Source: an uncultured Clostridia bacterium
Lineage (GTDB): Bacteria; Bacillota; Clostridia; Christensenellales; Aristaeellaceae
Direction: 5' to 3'
Assembly: GCA_934636105.1 (NCBI GenBank)
Contig: CAKTZR010000006.1
Span: forward strand, 62,001 to 126,000
DNA: 64,000 nucleotides
The first letter of the stretch is position 1. Each line of letters begins with the position of its first letter. Positions 31,220-40,483 of the stretch are shown here, in pieces. The position numbers and the translations under genes are program-made. The notes under the pieces were generated by a model, which saw only the letters and a list, made by a program, of their open reading frames with translations, did no database searches and was not told the DNA's origin.

Positions 31220-32608
31220 ATGCGGGAAACGTTTGTCAGCGGCCTGAAAGCGGCGTGCGGGGTTTCGCCCGGAGATCACGTGCTGGTTGCGGTGAGCGGC
31301 GGCGCGGATTCGACGGCGCTGCTGTGCCTTTTCGATGAAATTCGGACGACGTTTCCGCTTCAAATCTCCTGCGCACATGTGGAGCACGGCCTCCGCGGCG
31401 CGGCCTCGGTGGAGGATATGCGCTTTGTGGAAGCGCTGTGCAAACAAAAGAAGATACCGTTTTACGGCAAACAAGTGGACGCGGCGGGCTATGCCAGGGC
31501 GCATAAGTGCGGGCTTGAGGACGCGGCGCGGACGCTTCGCTATGATTTTCTTAAAAAGACGGCGAAAGCTGTCGGCGTGGACGCGATTGCGCTTGCGCAC
31601 CATCAGGGGGATCAGGCGGAAACTGTACTGCTGCATGCGGCGCGGGGCAGCGACGTTCGCGGGCTTTGCGCAATGCGGGCTCGGCGGGGGAATATCATCC
31701 GTCCGCTGCTGACCTTCACGCCGGAACAGTTGCGTGATTATCTGCGAAGCATCGGCCAGCCGTGGCGCGAGGACGAGACCAACGCCTGCTTGGATTATGC
31801 GCGAAACCGTATCCGTCATCTGGCGCTTCCTGCGCTGGAAACGGCGTATCCCGGCGCACGGGCGGCGCTGGCGCGGCTGGCTTCGTCGGCCGGGCGGGAT
31901 GAGGATTTTTTTTCTTCGCGGCTTTGCGAACTGGGGCTGAATCGGCCGCTCATGCTGGTGAATGGCGCGGCTTTGCCGAAAGCCAAGCTGGCAGGGCTTC
32001 ATCCGGCGCTGGCGGGGCGCGCGCTTGTCCGGCTGATCGAGACGGCGGGCGTGCCGACGCAGAACGCGCAGGTAGTTTCGCGGCTGCTGGAGCTGCTGCC
32101 GACGGGCGGCGTGGTCAATTTGACGGACGGCGCGCGGGCGGAAATCGGCGTGGGCTATGTCGCCATTCTCCGCAGGGAAGAAACGGTTGCGCCGACGATG
32201 CTTAACCCGTGGGGCGAAACCGAAACGCCGTTCGGCACGGTGTGCATTCGCAGAGCCGAAGCGGGCGAGACGGGCGACGGCGTGCGCAGTCAGGCGATGG
32301 ACGAAAGCCTGCTGCAAGGCGCGGCGCTTTTGCCGTGGCAGAGCGGCGACGTGATGACGCCGTTCGGGCAGAAGCATCCCGTTCGGATGAAAAAACTGCT
32401 GGAAAACGTGGAGCACGCGCTGCGAAAAAGTGTGCCCGTGCTCAAGCGGGGAGACACAGTGCTATGGATGCCGGGCGTTCGTCCGGCTGAGATATGCCGC
32501 GGTGCGGGCGGCGCGCGCGTGCTGGTTGAAGTGATCAGCCGGTTCGATGGCGATTTCCGCTCGGCGGCTCAAACAACATTGAAAGAATCAGGGGGAACAA
32601 AAGCATGA
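31220..32608 (+). CDS. tilS: tRNA(Ile)-lysidine synthetase
   Basis: A 462-residue enzyme that adds lysine to C34 of tRNA(Ile2) using ATP, so that it reads AUA and is charged with isoleucine; essential in most bacteria. The PP-loop is VSGGADSTALLC near residue 27, with HVEHGLRG and LAHHQGDQAETVLLHAARGSDVRGL in the catalytic domain. The C-terminal substrate-binding TilS_C domain (about 375-455) contains KKLLENVEHALRKSVPVLKRGDTVLWMPGVRPAE. AGGAG at 31208-31212 supports ATG 31220 over ATG 31214. It overlaps hpt by four bases. Confidence 0.94.
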   Translation: MRETFVSGLKAACGVSPGDHVLVAVSGGADSTALLCLFDEIRTTFPLQISCAHVEHGLRGAASVEDMRFVEALCKQKKIPFYGKQVDAAGYARAHKCGLEDAARTLRYDFLKKTAKAVGVDAIALAHHQGDQAETVLLHAARGSDVRGLCAMRARRGNIIRPLLTFTPEQLRDYLRSIGQPWREDETNACLDYARNRIRHLALPALETAYPGARAALARLASSAGRDEDFFSSRLCELGLNRPLMLVNGAALPKAKLAGLHPALAGRALVRLIETAGVPTQNAQVVSRLLELLPTGGVVNLTDGARAEIGVGYVAILRREETVAPTMLNPWGETETPFGTVCIRRAEAGETGDGVRSQAMDESLLQGAALLPWQSGDVMTPFGQKHPVRMKKLLENVEHALRKSVPVLKRGDTVLWMPGVRPAEICRGAGGARVLVEVISRFDGDFRSAAQTTLKESGGTKA

Positions 32609-33162
32609 GTGAGCAAAGAAAAACGTATGCCGATTTGAAGGACGAACTGCTGATTACGCGCGACCAGATCGCTAAGCGCGTGAAGGAAATGGGCGCGGAA
32701 ATCACCCGCGATTTTGAAGGCAAGGATTTGACGGTCATCTGCATCCTCAAGGGCGCGGTGGTGTTTTTCGTCGATCTGGTTCGTGAAATCGATCTGCCGA
32801 TGACGATGGATTTCATGGCGATTTCTAGCTATGGCAGCGCGACCAAGTCTTCCGGCGTGGTGCGCATCCTCAAGGACCTCGATAAACCGATCAACGGCAA
32901 GGACGTGCTGATTATTGAGGATATCGTCGATTCCGGCATGACGCTTTCCTTCCTCAAGGAGAATCTGCTCAGCCGCGGCGCGGCATCGCTGCATATCGCC
33001 ACGCTGCTGGATAAGCCGGAGCGCCGCCGTGTGCCGCTGCATGTGGATTATTTCGGCTTCACCATTCCGGATGAGTTCGTCGTCGGCTATGGCCTTGACT
33101 ACGCCGAAAAGTATCGCAACCTGCCGGATATCGGCGTGCTTCGTCCGGAAATCTACGAATAA
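32605..33162 (+). CDS. hpt: Hypoxanthine phosphoribosyltransferase
   Basis: A 185-residue purine-salvage enzyme that joins hypoxanthine or guanine to PRPP to give IMP or GMP. The PRPP loop reads VLIIEDIVDSGMTLSFL (about residues 107-123), and the active-site loop region includes MAISSYGSATKSSG and FTIPDEFVVGYGLDYAEKYRNLPDIGVL. The start overlaps tilS (ATGA). The tilS-hpt-ftsH order is a well-known conserved cluster in Firmicutes. Confidence 0.96.
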   Translation: MSEQRKTYADLKDELLITRDQIAKRVKEMGAEITRDFEGKDLTVICILKGAVVFFVDLVREIDLPMTMDFMAISSYGSATKSSGVVRILKDLDKPINGKDVLIIEDIVDSGMTLSFLKENLLSRGAASLHIATLLDKPERRRVPLHVDYFGFTIPDEFVVGYGLDYAEKYRNLPDIGVLRPEIYE

Positions 33163-33207
33163 AATTCTTTTCGCCGCGGCGCAGGCCGCGTCAACTGGAG
33201 GTTCCCA

Positions 33208-35136
33208 TTGAAAAAATCATATAAGGGCTTTCCGATTTATGCGCTGATTATCCTCGGCGTGCTGATTGCCGCGCAGCTGTTCTCGTCTTCGTTCAGCAGC
33301 CAGCGCGGGGAGCGGATCGAGGCGGCCAAGCTGTTTGAATACATCGACAGCGGGGTGATCGACGCGGTTGCGCTGGAGGACGACGTGGCCTATGCGCACA
33401 TGAAGGCCAGCACGATTCCGCTGAGCGCATTTTCAAGCTCGGCCTACGATTTCAGCGCGATCATTTCGCGGGACACATTTGTGGAGACCTGCCGTCAGCT
33501 GGCCGCGCGCAAGGCGGGCACGACGGCGGATGAAATCACGGAAATCGACCTCGGCTTTGATTTGAGCTATCTGCCGCAGCCGGCCACGCCCTGGCTGCTG
33601 GAAATGCTGCCGTATATCATCATGATGGTCGGCCTGATGGCGTTCTGGATGATGATGATGCGCCAGCAGGGCGGCGGTGGCGGTAAGATGATGACCTTTG
33701 GCCACAGTCCGGCGCGCGTGTTCGAGCCGGACGGCAACCGCGTGACCTTTGCGGACGTTGCGGGCGCGGTCGAGGAAAAGGAAGAAATGCAGGAGCTGGT
33801 CGAGTTCCTCAAGAACCCGCGCAGGTTCACGGCCGTCGGCGCGCGCATTCCCAAGGGCGTGCTGCTCGTCGGCCCGCCCGGCACGGGTAAAACGCTGCTG
33901 GCGAAGGCCGTCGCGGGTGAAGCAGGCGTGCCGTTCATGTCCATCTCCGGTTCGGACTTTGTGGAAATGTTTGTCGGCGTGGGCGCGAGCCGTGTGCGAG
34001 ATCTGTTCGATCAGGCCAAGAAGCATGCACCGTGCATCGTCTTTATCGATGAAATTGATGCGGTTGGCCGCAGGCGCGGCGCAGGCATGGGCGGCGGTCA
34101 TGACGAGCGCGAGCAGACGCTTAACCAGCTGCTTGTCGAAATGGACGGTTTCGCGGTGAACGAGGGCGTCATCGTGCTGGCGGCGACGAACCGCAAGGAT
34201 ATTCTCGACCCGGCGCTGCTGCGCCCCGGCCGCTTTGACCGCCAGATCACTGTCGGCTATCCCGATGTGCGCGGTCGCGAAGCGATTCTGCGCGTGCATG
34301 CGAAGGAAAAGCCGCTGGCAGATGACGTGGATTTGGCGAACATCGCCAAGCGCACGCCGTATTTCGCAGGCGCAGACCTCGAAAACATTATGAACGAAGC
34401 GGCGATTCTCTGCGCGCGCGAGGGCAAGGACAAAATCACCATGCGCCATCTGAATGACGCGATTGAGCGCGTGCAGATGGGCCCGGAGAAAAAGAGCCAC
34501 ATCGTCAGCGACGAGGACAAGCGTCTTGTCGCCTGCCACGAAGCGGGGCACGCGATTGTCGGCGAGCTGCTGGACGGCTGCGACGACGTGCATCTGGTGA
34601 CGATCATGCCGCGCGGCGGAAGCGGCGGCCACACGCTGCTGCTGCCGGATAAGGAGAGCGACTTCACCACGCGCGCCCAGCTGCTGGATTTTGTGGCGAT
34701 GGCGTTGGGCGGCTATGCGGCGGAAACGCTGGTCATGGGGCAGATGTCCACCGGCGCGAGCAGCGATTTGCAGCGCGCGACCGATATCTGCCGCCGCATG
34801 GTGACGCAGTATGGCATGAGCGACGACATGGGGCCGATTTATCTCGGCGGCGACCACGACGAGGTTTTCCTTGCACGCGATTACGGCCAGCAGAGCCGCA
34901 CATACAGCGAGGACGTTGCCGCACGCATCGACGCGGAGGTGCAGCGCAAGATGAACGATGCGCTCTCCCGCGCGACGGCGATCCTCAAGGAGCATCGCGC
35001 CCAGCTCGACGGCCTTGCCGACCTGCTGGTCGAAAAGGAGACCATCGACCGTGCAGAGTTCGTGGCCTTCCTCAAGGGCGAGCCCTGCCCGCCTAAGCAG
35101 GAAGAACATGTGCTCAAGGAACCGGAACAGATTTAA
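33208..35136 (+). CDS. ftsH: ATP-dependent zinc metalloprotease FtsH
   Basis: A 642-residue membrane AAA+ protease that removes misfolded membrane proteins and regulators. Two membrane helices (about 9-27 and 129-150) flank an external domain. The AAA+ module has Walker A GPPGTGKT (222-229), Walker B CIVFIDEIDAVG and the second-region arginines (DPALLRPGRFDRQ); the protease has the zinc motif HEAGH (444-448). A glycine-rich linker (QQGGGGGK) joins the membrane and AAA parts. The start is TTG at 33208 with TGGAGG six bases upstream. The C-end lacks long unusual additions. It closes the tilS-hpt-ftsH unit at a terminator. Confidence 0.96.
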   Translation: MKKSYKGFPIYALIILGVLIAAQLFSSSFSSQRGERIEAAKLFEYIDSGVIDAVALEDDVAYAHMKASTIPLSAFSSSAYDFSAIISRDTFVETCRQLAARKAGTTADEITEIDLGFDLSYLPQPATPWLLEMLPYIIMMVGLMAFWMMMMRQQGGGGGKMMTFGHSPARVFEPDGNRVTFADVAGAVEEKEEMQELVEFLKNPRRFTAVGARIPKGVLLVGPPGTGKTLLAKAVAGEAGVPFMSISGSDFVEMFVGVGASRVRDLFDQAKKHAPCIVFIDEIDAVGRRRGAGMGGGHDEREQTLNQLLVEMDGFAVNEGVIVLAATNRKDILDPALLRPGRFDRQITVGYPDVRGREAILRVHAKEKPLADDVDLANIAKRTPYFAGADLENIMNEAAILCAREGKDKITMRHLNDAIERVQMGPEKKSHIVSDEDKRLVACHEAGHAIVGELLDGCDDVHLVTIMPRGGSGGHTLLLPDKESDFTTRAQLLDFVAMALGGYAAETLVMGQMSTGASSDLQRATDICRRMVTQYGMSDDMGPIYLGGDHDEVFLARDYGQQSRTYSEDVAARIDAEVQRKMNDALSRATAILKEHRAQLDGLADLLVEKETIDRAEFVAFLKGEPCPPKQEEHVLKEPEQI

Positions 35137-35144
35137 CAGACAGG

Positions 35145-35181
35145 CGGACGCCGTGCCGGAACAGGCGCGGCGTCTGCTTTT
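35145..35181 (+). terminator. Terminator after ftsH
   Basis: Stem CGGACGCCG (35145-35153) and CGGCGTCTG (35168-35176, one G-U pair) followed by CTTTTCC. Confidence 0.75.
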
Positions 35182-35239
35182 CCCTATCGCGCGAAAGCCT
35201 TGCGCGACATGGAAAGGCACAGCCATGGGAGGAAACGAC

Positions 35240-36076
35240 ATGAAAGCGGATTTGCATCTTCATTCCACCGCGTCGGACGGCACGCTGGAACCCGGCGAGC
35301 TGGTTGCACTGGCGGCGGAGCTGGGCTTTACCCATCTGGCCCTGACGGACCATGACAGCTTGGAGGGCCTTTCGCGCGCGCAGGACGCGGCGCGGGATTG
35401 CGGCGTGACGCTGATTCCCGGCGTGGAATTGAGCTGCGGCGCACAGAAGGAAATCCACATCCTTGGCTATGGTTTTGATCCCTATGACGCGCGGATGCTG
35501 GAATTTTGCCGCATGCGCACGCTGGAGCGGCAGGAGCGCGCGGCGAAGATGGTGCGTCAGCTTTGCGAAAACGGCGCGGAGATTTCGCTGGATCGCGTGA
35601 TGAAGCTGGCGCGCGGCGTTGTGGCGAGACCGCATGTGGCGCGCGCGCTGGTGGAGGCGGGCTATGCTAACTCCGTCAGCAACGCGTTTGACAAATATCT
35701 GGTGCCGGGCCGATGCGGCTATGTGCCCAAGACAGAGGTCAAAGTTGCGGAAGCGGCGAAGCTGATTGCGGGCGCGGGCGGCGTGGCCGTGCTGGCGCAT
35801 CCGATGGAGCTGAAAATGGGCGAAATGGCGCTTGAATCGCTGGTGCACGAGTGGCGTGGGCAGGGGCTTGCGGGTGTCGAGGTCTATCATCCCAGCGCGG
35901 CGAACAACAGTCTGCCGTTCCTCAAGCATCTGGCCGAACGGGAGGGGCTGCTGGTAACGGGCGGCAGCGATTTCCACGGCCCGCAGGTGCGCCAGAGCCG
36001 AATCGGCGAAGGGCTTGACCGATGGACGACGATGGAAGCGGACGTGCAAAAGCTGATGGATCGAATCGATCTTTGA
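35240..36076 (+). CDS. PHP domain phosphoesterase (YciV/TrpH-like)
   Basis: A 278-residue metal-dependent phosphoesterase. The PHP motifs are DLHLHSTASDG (about 4-14), LTDHDSLEG, PGVELSC, VLAHPMEL, and the last ligands in GGSDFHGPQ. This arrangement is that of the YciV/RnmA group, which hydrolyses 3',5'-nucleoside bisphosphates and acts as a 5'-3' exonuclease on small RNA in E. coli. GGGAGG at 35227-35232 gives ATG 35240; ATG 35225 is too close, and the longer in-frame ORF reaches back into ftsH. Confidence 0.9.
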   Translation: MKADLHLHSTASDGTLEPGELVALAAELGFTHLALTDHDSLEGLSRAQDAARDCGVTLIPGVELSCGAQKEIHILGYGFDPYDARMLEFCRMRTLERQERAAKMVRQLCENGAEISLDRVMKLARGVVARPHVARALVEAGYANSVSNAFDKYLVPGRCGYVPKTEVKVAEAAKLIAGAGGVAVLAHPMELKMGEMALESLVHEWRGQGLAGVEVYHPSAANNSLPFLKHLAEREGLLVTGGSDFHGPQVRQSRIGEGLDRWTTMEADVQKLMDRIDL

Positions 36077-36102
36077 AATGAAACTACACGGACACGCATA
36101 AT
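36073..36102 (+). promoter_or_regulatory. Possible promoter of the VanW gene
   Basis: TTGAAA (36073-36078, across the stop of the preceding gene), 18-base spacer, CATAAT (36097-36102). Confidence 0.5.
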
Positions 36103-36128
36103 ATAGAAGCAAGAGCGAGGTGATCGAG

Positions 36129-37601
36129 TTGCCGACGATGACGCAGGCGGGCTATACGCCGCCGCAAACCGGCATGCTGCCAAAACAGAGGCCGCCGAAG
36201 AAACCGAAAAAGAGCAAAAAACGCAAAAAGGGAATCAGCGCGGCGGGCGTTGTGTCGCTGATTGTCTTTCTGATTGCGGTGCTGATCGGTTCATGCACGC
36301 TGTTCCTCTATGCGCAGACCGCGCCGTATACCGACACGTTTTTGCCCGGAACGACCGTTTCCGGCTATGCGCTGGGTGGGCTGACGGCGCAAGAGGGCGC
36401 AGCGGCGCTGGCCATGCTGACGGATGACGCGGTTTCCGCATGGCGCTACACGCTGACATGGAACGAAAAAACCTATACGCTGGATGGCGCGGCGGTATCG
36501 CTGTCGGTGGATGTGGCGGCGACGCTCGATCCGCTCTGGCAGATTGGCCGCGGCGGCAGCATGCTCACGCGCTATCTGGCGATGCTGTCCCTGCGCGGCG
36601 ACGGGCGGGCGGAAAAGCCTGTTTTGACCTATGATATGGCCGCGGTGGACGCATTTTTAAGCGCAATCAAGGCTGAAATCGACTGCGACAGCGTGGATGC
36701 GACCGTAACCTATGTGGCCGGAAACAGCGAACCGTTCCGCTTTACGGATGAGCAGGCCGGGCGGGAACTGGAAACCGACGCGATCCGCGCGCGGATTGAA
36801 GCTTCGATTCAGAATCTTTCGCCGGAGACGGAAGCCCTCAAGCCCAAAGAACTTTCGCCGAATGTGTATCGCGTGGAGCTGGAAAACGCGACGGTGCTTC
36901 GTGCGCGGGTTGCGACCCAGCTTTCCGGCAGCGCGGCCGCGCAGGAGAACGCGGCGCTTGCGGCGATTCAGTTTCAGGGTGTGAGAATCGAGCCGGGCGA
37001 GAGCCTGTCGTTCAATCAGACCGTCGGTCTGCGGACGGAGGAATCCGGCTATGTGCAGGCGGAGGAACCCGCCTATGGGCAGGATGCTGTCGGCGTGGGC
37101 GGCGGCGTTTGCCAGGTTTCCACGGCACTGTATCAGCTGGCGCTGACGGGCGGGCTGGATGTCACCGAACGAAGCGCGGCCGTGTATCCGGTCGATTACT
37201 GCGACGCGGGACAGGAAGCGGCCGTCTCCGATCAGGGGCTTGATTTGGCGTTTACCAACAACACGGGTGCGCCGCTGTTCCTTATTGTGCGCGTCTATGA
37301 TGCGGACGGAGGGCGGACAATGGAGATGCAGCTCATCGGTGAAGCGATGGACAAGCGCTTCTCCCTTGTCAGCGAGGTTGAAACAATCGACGCGCCGGAA
37401 GACCCTGTCTATGTGCGCGACAGCGATGGACGCTATGCGGCCTATACCGACGAGCGGATTCCGGTCGGCGAAGCCAAGCCGGGCTATCGCGCGGCGGTGA
37501 AGCTTGTGGATGAAAACGGGGAGACGGCGCAGGTCGTTTCCGAAGACACGTATGACGCAGTGGCGCAGATTGTCTACGTCGGCGTTCAGCAGAGAAACTA
37601 A
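36129..37601 (+). CDS. VanW family protein with peptidoglycan-binding-4-like domain
   Basis: About 490 residues. A lysine-rich cytoplasmic N-end (PKQRPPKKPKKSKKRKKG) precedes one membrane helix (about 38-60). The external part begins with a PG_binding_4-like domain (about 70-250; LPGTTVSGYALGGLTAQEGAAALA) and carries the VanW core (about 285-410): FNQTVGLRTEESGYVQAEEPAYGQDAVGVGGGVCQVSTALYQLALTGGL, then a G5-like end. VanW proteins occur near vancomycin-resistance genes but most are chromosomal and of unknown wall-related function. The start is uncertain: GAGGTGATC (36117-36125) matches the 16S 3' end and fits TTG 36129; GTG 36120 and ATG 36138 are alternatives. Confidence 0.88.
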   Translation: MPTMTQAGYTPPQTGMLPKQRPPKKPKKSKKRKKGISAAGVVSLIVFLIAVLIGSCTLFLYAQTAPYTDTFLPGTTVSGYALGGLTAQEGAAALAMLTDDAVSAWRYTLTWNEKTYTLDGAAVSLSVDVAATLDPLWQIGRGGSMLTRYLAMLSLRGDGRAEKPVLTYDMAAVDAFLSAIKAEIDCDSVDATVTYVAGNSEPFRFTDEQAGRELETDAIRARIEASIQNLSPETEALKPKELSPNVYRVELENATVLRARVATQLSGSAAAQENAALAAIQFQGVRIEPGESLSFNQTVGLRTEESGYVQAEEPAYGQDAVGVGGGVCQVSTALYQLALTGGLDVTERSAAVYPVDYCDAGQEAAVSDQGLDLAFTNNTGAPLFLIVRVYDADGGRTMEMQLIGEAMDKRFSLVSEVETIDAPEDPVYVRDSDGRYAAYTDERIPVGEAKPGYRAAVKLVDENGETAQVVSEDTYDAVAQIVYVGVQQRN

Positions 37602-37628
37602 ATACAACCGACAGGGAGGAAAAACATC

Positions 37629-38012
37629 ATGGAAAAGATTTGCTTTAAGACGAAAAAAGGCCCGGCGGCGGTCGGCCCGTACTGCACCGCGACGATTTAC
37701 GGCGGCGTGATCTACATGAGCGGCATGATCGGCGTGAACCCGCAGACCGGCAAAGCGCCGGAGGGCGGCACGCTGGCGCAGGCGGCTCAGGCGTTTGAAA
37801 ACATCAAAACCGTGCTCGGCGAGCTGGGCGCAGACACGAGCGACGTGCTCAAGACCACGGTTTATTTGACCAACATTGCGGATTTCGGCGAGGTCAACAA
37901 GCTCTATGCCGAGGTCTTCGGCCCGGATTATCCGGCGCGCACCTGCGTGGAGGTTTCCGCGCTGCCGATGGGACTTTCCATCGAGGTGGAGTGCATCGCG
38001 CGGGCAAAGTAA
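37629..38012 (+). CDS. ridA: RidA family enamine/imine deaminase
   Basis: A 127-residue Rid-family protein. It hydrolyses reactive 2-aminoacrylate and related enamines from PLP enzymes to harmless keto acids. The family hallmark PARTCVEVSALPMGLSIEVECIA contains the carboxylate-binding arginine and the terminal glutamate; GPYCTATIYGGVIYMSGMIGVNPQTGK starts the fold. It would form a trimer in the cytoplasm. GGGAGGAAA lies just before the ATG. No biosynthetic PLP gene is adjacent. Confidence 0.94.
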   Translation: MEKICFKTKKGPAAVGPYCTATIYGGVIYMSGMIGVNPQTGKAPEGGTLAQAAQAFENIKTVLGELGADTSDVLKTTVYLTNIADFGEVNKLYAEVFGPDYPARTCVEVSALPMGLSIEVECIARAK

Positions 38013-38095
38013 GCGGCGGCAGGACGCATCACAGACAGAAAAAAACAGACCGACGGTCTGCATGAAAAGCTGCATAAAAAAGGAGGCGTTCCGCT

Positions 38096-40063
38096 GTGAG
38101 AGAAAGCTTTTCTCCGCAGGAAATCCGCTATCTGAAGCTGCTTCGCAAGCAGTATCGAACCATTCAGGAAGCATCCGCCGAAGTGGCGCACCTTCGCGCC
38201 GTGCTGCGCCTGCCCAAGGGCACGGAGCATTTTCTTTCCGATCTTCACGGCGAGCATGCCGCGTTTCTGCACATTCTGCATAACGCAAGCGGCGTCATCA
38301 AGCGCAAGATCAACGACCTGTACGGCGACATCCTCTCCAGCCACGAGCGGGATATGCTCTCCACCCTGATTTATTATCCGGATGAAAAGCTGGCGCTGCT
38401 TAAAAAGCAGGGCATCGTCACCCCGGAATGGTATCGGCTGACGATTTACCGCCTGCTGGAAGTCTGCCGCATGTGCTCGGTGAAATACACCCGCAAGCGC
38501 GTGCGCGACGCGATGCCGCGCGAGATGGGCGCGCTGATGGAGGAGATGCTGCTCAGCGACAACACGCCGGATAAAGAGGGCTATTACCGCGAGGTGATGC
38601 AGTCTATTCTGGAAACCGGGCAGTCCGACGCGATGATTATCGCGCTGAGCGGCGTGATTCAGGTGCTGGCCATCGACCGGCTGCACATCATCGGCGATAT
38701 TTTCGACCGCGGTCCGCGCGCCGACTTGATTATGGACGCGCTGGAAAACTATCATCAGGTCGATGTGCAGTGGGGCAATCACGACATCGCGTGGATGGGC
38801 GCGGCGGCGCTCTCCGAAGCCTGCATCGCGCAGGTCATCGTGACTTCCGTCAAATACGGCAATCTGGAAACGCTTGAAGTCGGCTACGGCATTTCGCTGC
38901 GGCCGCTGGCAACGCTGGCCGCGGCCTGCTATGCGGATGACCCGTGCGAAGCGTTCCTGCCGCGCGACAACGGCGAGGAGCTGCACGAGGACGAAATGGA
39001 GCTGGCGCGCATGCACAAGGCGGCCGCCATTCTGCAATTCAAGCTGGAAGGGCAGCTGCTCAGCCGCCATCCCGAATATCACATGGAGAGCCGCCGGATT
39101 CTGCACCGGATCAACTTTGAACAGAAGACGGTCGAGCTGGATGGGAAGACATATCCGCTTCGAAGCTGTTCGTTCCCGACGATTGATCCGGCGGATCCCT
39201 ACGCGCTTACGCCGCTTGAGCGCGAGGTCATGGAACGCATGGTGCTCGAATTTGCGCACTCCGAAAAACTTCAGCGGCATGTGCAGTTTTTATACAGCGC
39301 GGGCGGGATGTACCTGTGCTGCAACGGCAATCTGCTCTATCACGGCTGCATCCCGATGGAGAAAAACGGCGATTTTGCGGTCGTTCCGGTGCACGCGGAC
39401 GAGGAGCTTCGCGGCCGCGAGGCGACCGACGCGGCGGATGTGAAGGCAAGGCAGGGCTATTTCTCTACGCTGGGCACGCAGGAGCGCCAGGACGGACAGG
39501 ACTTCTTGTGGTATCTGGGCAGCGGCCCCAATTCGCCGCTGTTCGGCAAGGACAAAATGGCGACGTTTGAGCGCTACTTCGTCGCGGACAAAGTGACGCA
39601 TGTCGAAAACAAAAATCCGTATTACGACTTCCAAAACGACGAACAGACCGCCCTGCGCATTCTCAGCGAGTTTGGTCTGTCCGATTCTGGATTCATCATC
39701 AATGGGCATGTGCCGGTCAAGCTGGGACAGGGCGAAAGCCCGATTCGCGCCGGCGGCCGTCTGCTCGTCATCGACGGCGGCCTGTCCCGCGCCTATCAGC
39801 CGGTGACGGGCATTGCGGGCTATACGCTCATCTTTACCTCGCATGAGCTGAATCTGGTCGCCCATCAGCCGTTTGAATCGACGGCCGCGGCGATTTCCGC
39901 CGAGCAGGATATCCACTCGGTGCAGAGCCTGGTCAAGCAGATGCCGCGCCGCCTTTTGATCGAGGATACCGACGAAGGCGAGGATCTGCGCTGCCGGATC
40001 GACGATCTGATGCGGCTGATTGCGGCTTACAGAAAGGGCGTCATCAAGGAAGCGCGCGGCTGA
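38096..40063 (+). CDS. fbp: Fructose-1,6-bisphosphatase class III
   Basis: A 655-residue metallophosphatase of the class III type found in Firmicutes, which dephosphorylates fructose-1,6-bisphosphate in gluconeogenesis. Calcineurin-like metal motifs are visible: FLSDLHGEHAAF near residue 45, IIGDIFDRGPRADLIMDAL, WGNHDIAWMGAAAL and, late in the protein, FIINGHVPVKLGQGE. The C-terminal part (VIDGGLSRAYQPVTGIAGYTLIF) completes the domain. Start is GTG at 38096 with AAGGAGG nine bases before. A small hairpin CAGACC-GAC-GGTCTG (38047-38061) lies upstream. The last 37 bases overlap the Spo0E-like gene on the opposite strand. Confidence 0.95.
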   Translation: MRESFSPQEIRYLKLLRKQYRTIQEASAEVAHLRAVLRLPKGTEHFLSDLHGEHAAFLHILHNASGVIKRKINDLYGDILSSHERDMLSTLIYYPDEKLALLKKQGIVTPEWYRLTIYRLLEVCRMCSVKYTRKRVRDAMPREMGALMEEMLLSDNTPDKEGYYREVMQSILETGQSDAMIIALSGVIQVLAIDRLHIIGDIFDRGPRADLIMDALENYHQVDVQWGNHDIAWMGAAALSEACIAQVIVTSVKYGNLETLEVGYGISLRPLATLAAACYADDPCEAFLPRDNGEELHEDEMELARMHKAAAILQFKLEGQLLSRHPEYHMESRRILHRINFEQKTVELDGKTYPLRSCSFPTIDPADPYALTPLEREVMERMVLEFAHSEKLQRHVQFLYSAGGMYLCCNGNLLYHGCIPMEKNGDFAVVPVHADEELRGREATDAADVKARQGYFSTLGTQERQDGQDFLWYLGSGPNSPLFGKDKMATFERYFVADKVTHVENKNPYYDFQNDEQTALRILSEFGLSDSGFIINGHVPVKLGQGESPIRAGGRLLVIDGGLSRAYQPVTGIAGYTLIFTSHELNLVAHQPFESTAAAISAEQDIHSVQSLVKQMPRRLLIEDTDEGEDLRCRIDDLMRLIAAYRKGVIKEARG

Positions 40064-40245
40064 CGCGGCCTTCTGGCGCACAAGCGCAGGCGGCGGAACG
40101 AGGCCTTTCGAATGCGCTGCGCACGGATAATCATCTGATCGAGATTCTGACTCAGGGTCAGCAGTTCGCCCGCGGTCGGGACAGGGGAAAGACATGCGCT
40201 TTCCAGCTCATAGCGCTGGGCAGAAAGAAGATAAAGTGGCGGCAT
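40027..40245 (-). CDS. Spo0E-like sporulation regulatory phosphatase
   Basis: A 72-residue protein. The central part AGELLTLSQNLDQMIIRAQR (residues 25-44) matches the Spo0E core SQxLDxxI, the loop that dephosphorylates Spo0A-P and so restrains sporulation. A basic tail (RRLRLCARRPRQPR) follows, longer and more basic than usual. AGGAG at 40256-40252 is about six bases before the ATG at 40245. The 3' end overlaps the fbp 3' end on the other strand. Two Spo0A-box-like sites lie upstream of its promoter, which fits feedback control by its own target. Confidence 0.75.
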   Translation of the reverse strand: MPPLYLLSAQRYELESACLSPVPTAGELLTLSQNLDQMIIRAQRIRKASFRRLRLCARRPRQPRASLMTPFL

Positions 40246-40365
40246 GAAGTGCTCCTCTCTGAACAGATGGGATGATGGTGCAATGCGGCCGTTTTCATGG
40301 AAAACTTTCGCCTTCCGACAGGCTGCGGCCAAAGCCGATTCACCCTGCTTGGATGGGGTACGTGT

Positions 40366-40394
40366 ATGATAACAGAGTTCCCTGGACTGCTCAA
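40366..40394 (-). promoter_or_regulatory. Promoter of the Spo0E-like gene
   Basis: Minus strand TTGAGC (40394-40389), 17-base spacer, TATCAT (40371-40366). Confidence 0.6.
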
Positions 40395-40404
40395 CCGAAA
40401 CCTT

Positions 40405-40421
40405 TGTCGAAGAACGTCGAA
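40405..40421. promoter_or_regulatory. Tandem Spo0A-box-like sites
   Basis: TGTCGAA (40405-40411), identical to the core 0A box, and CGTCGAA (40415-40421), one base different, spaced exactly one helical turn apart. They lie about 10-30 bases upstream of the Spo0E-like gene's -35 element and in the leader of the divergent HAD gene. Confidence 0.6.
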
Positions 40422-40483
40422 GATGATCTTACGTTTAGTTTTTGTTAAAAAATGACAAAAAGCCGAGAAGGAGGACGATTGGG

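Noticed and set aside
38047..38061. CAGACC-GAC-GGTCTG hairpin after ridA as a terminator
   Set aside because: The stem is short and no T run follows; the bases after it are A-rich and lead to the fbp ribosome site.
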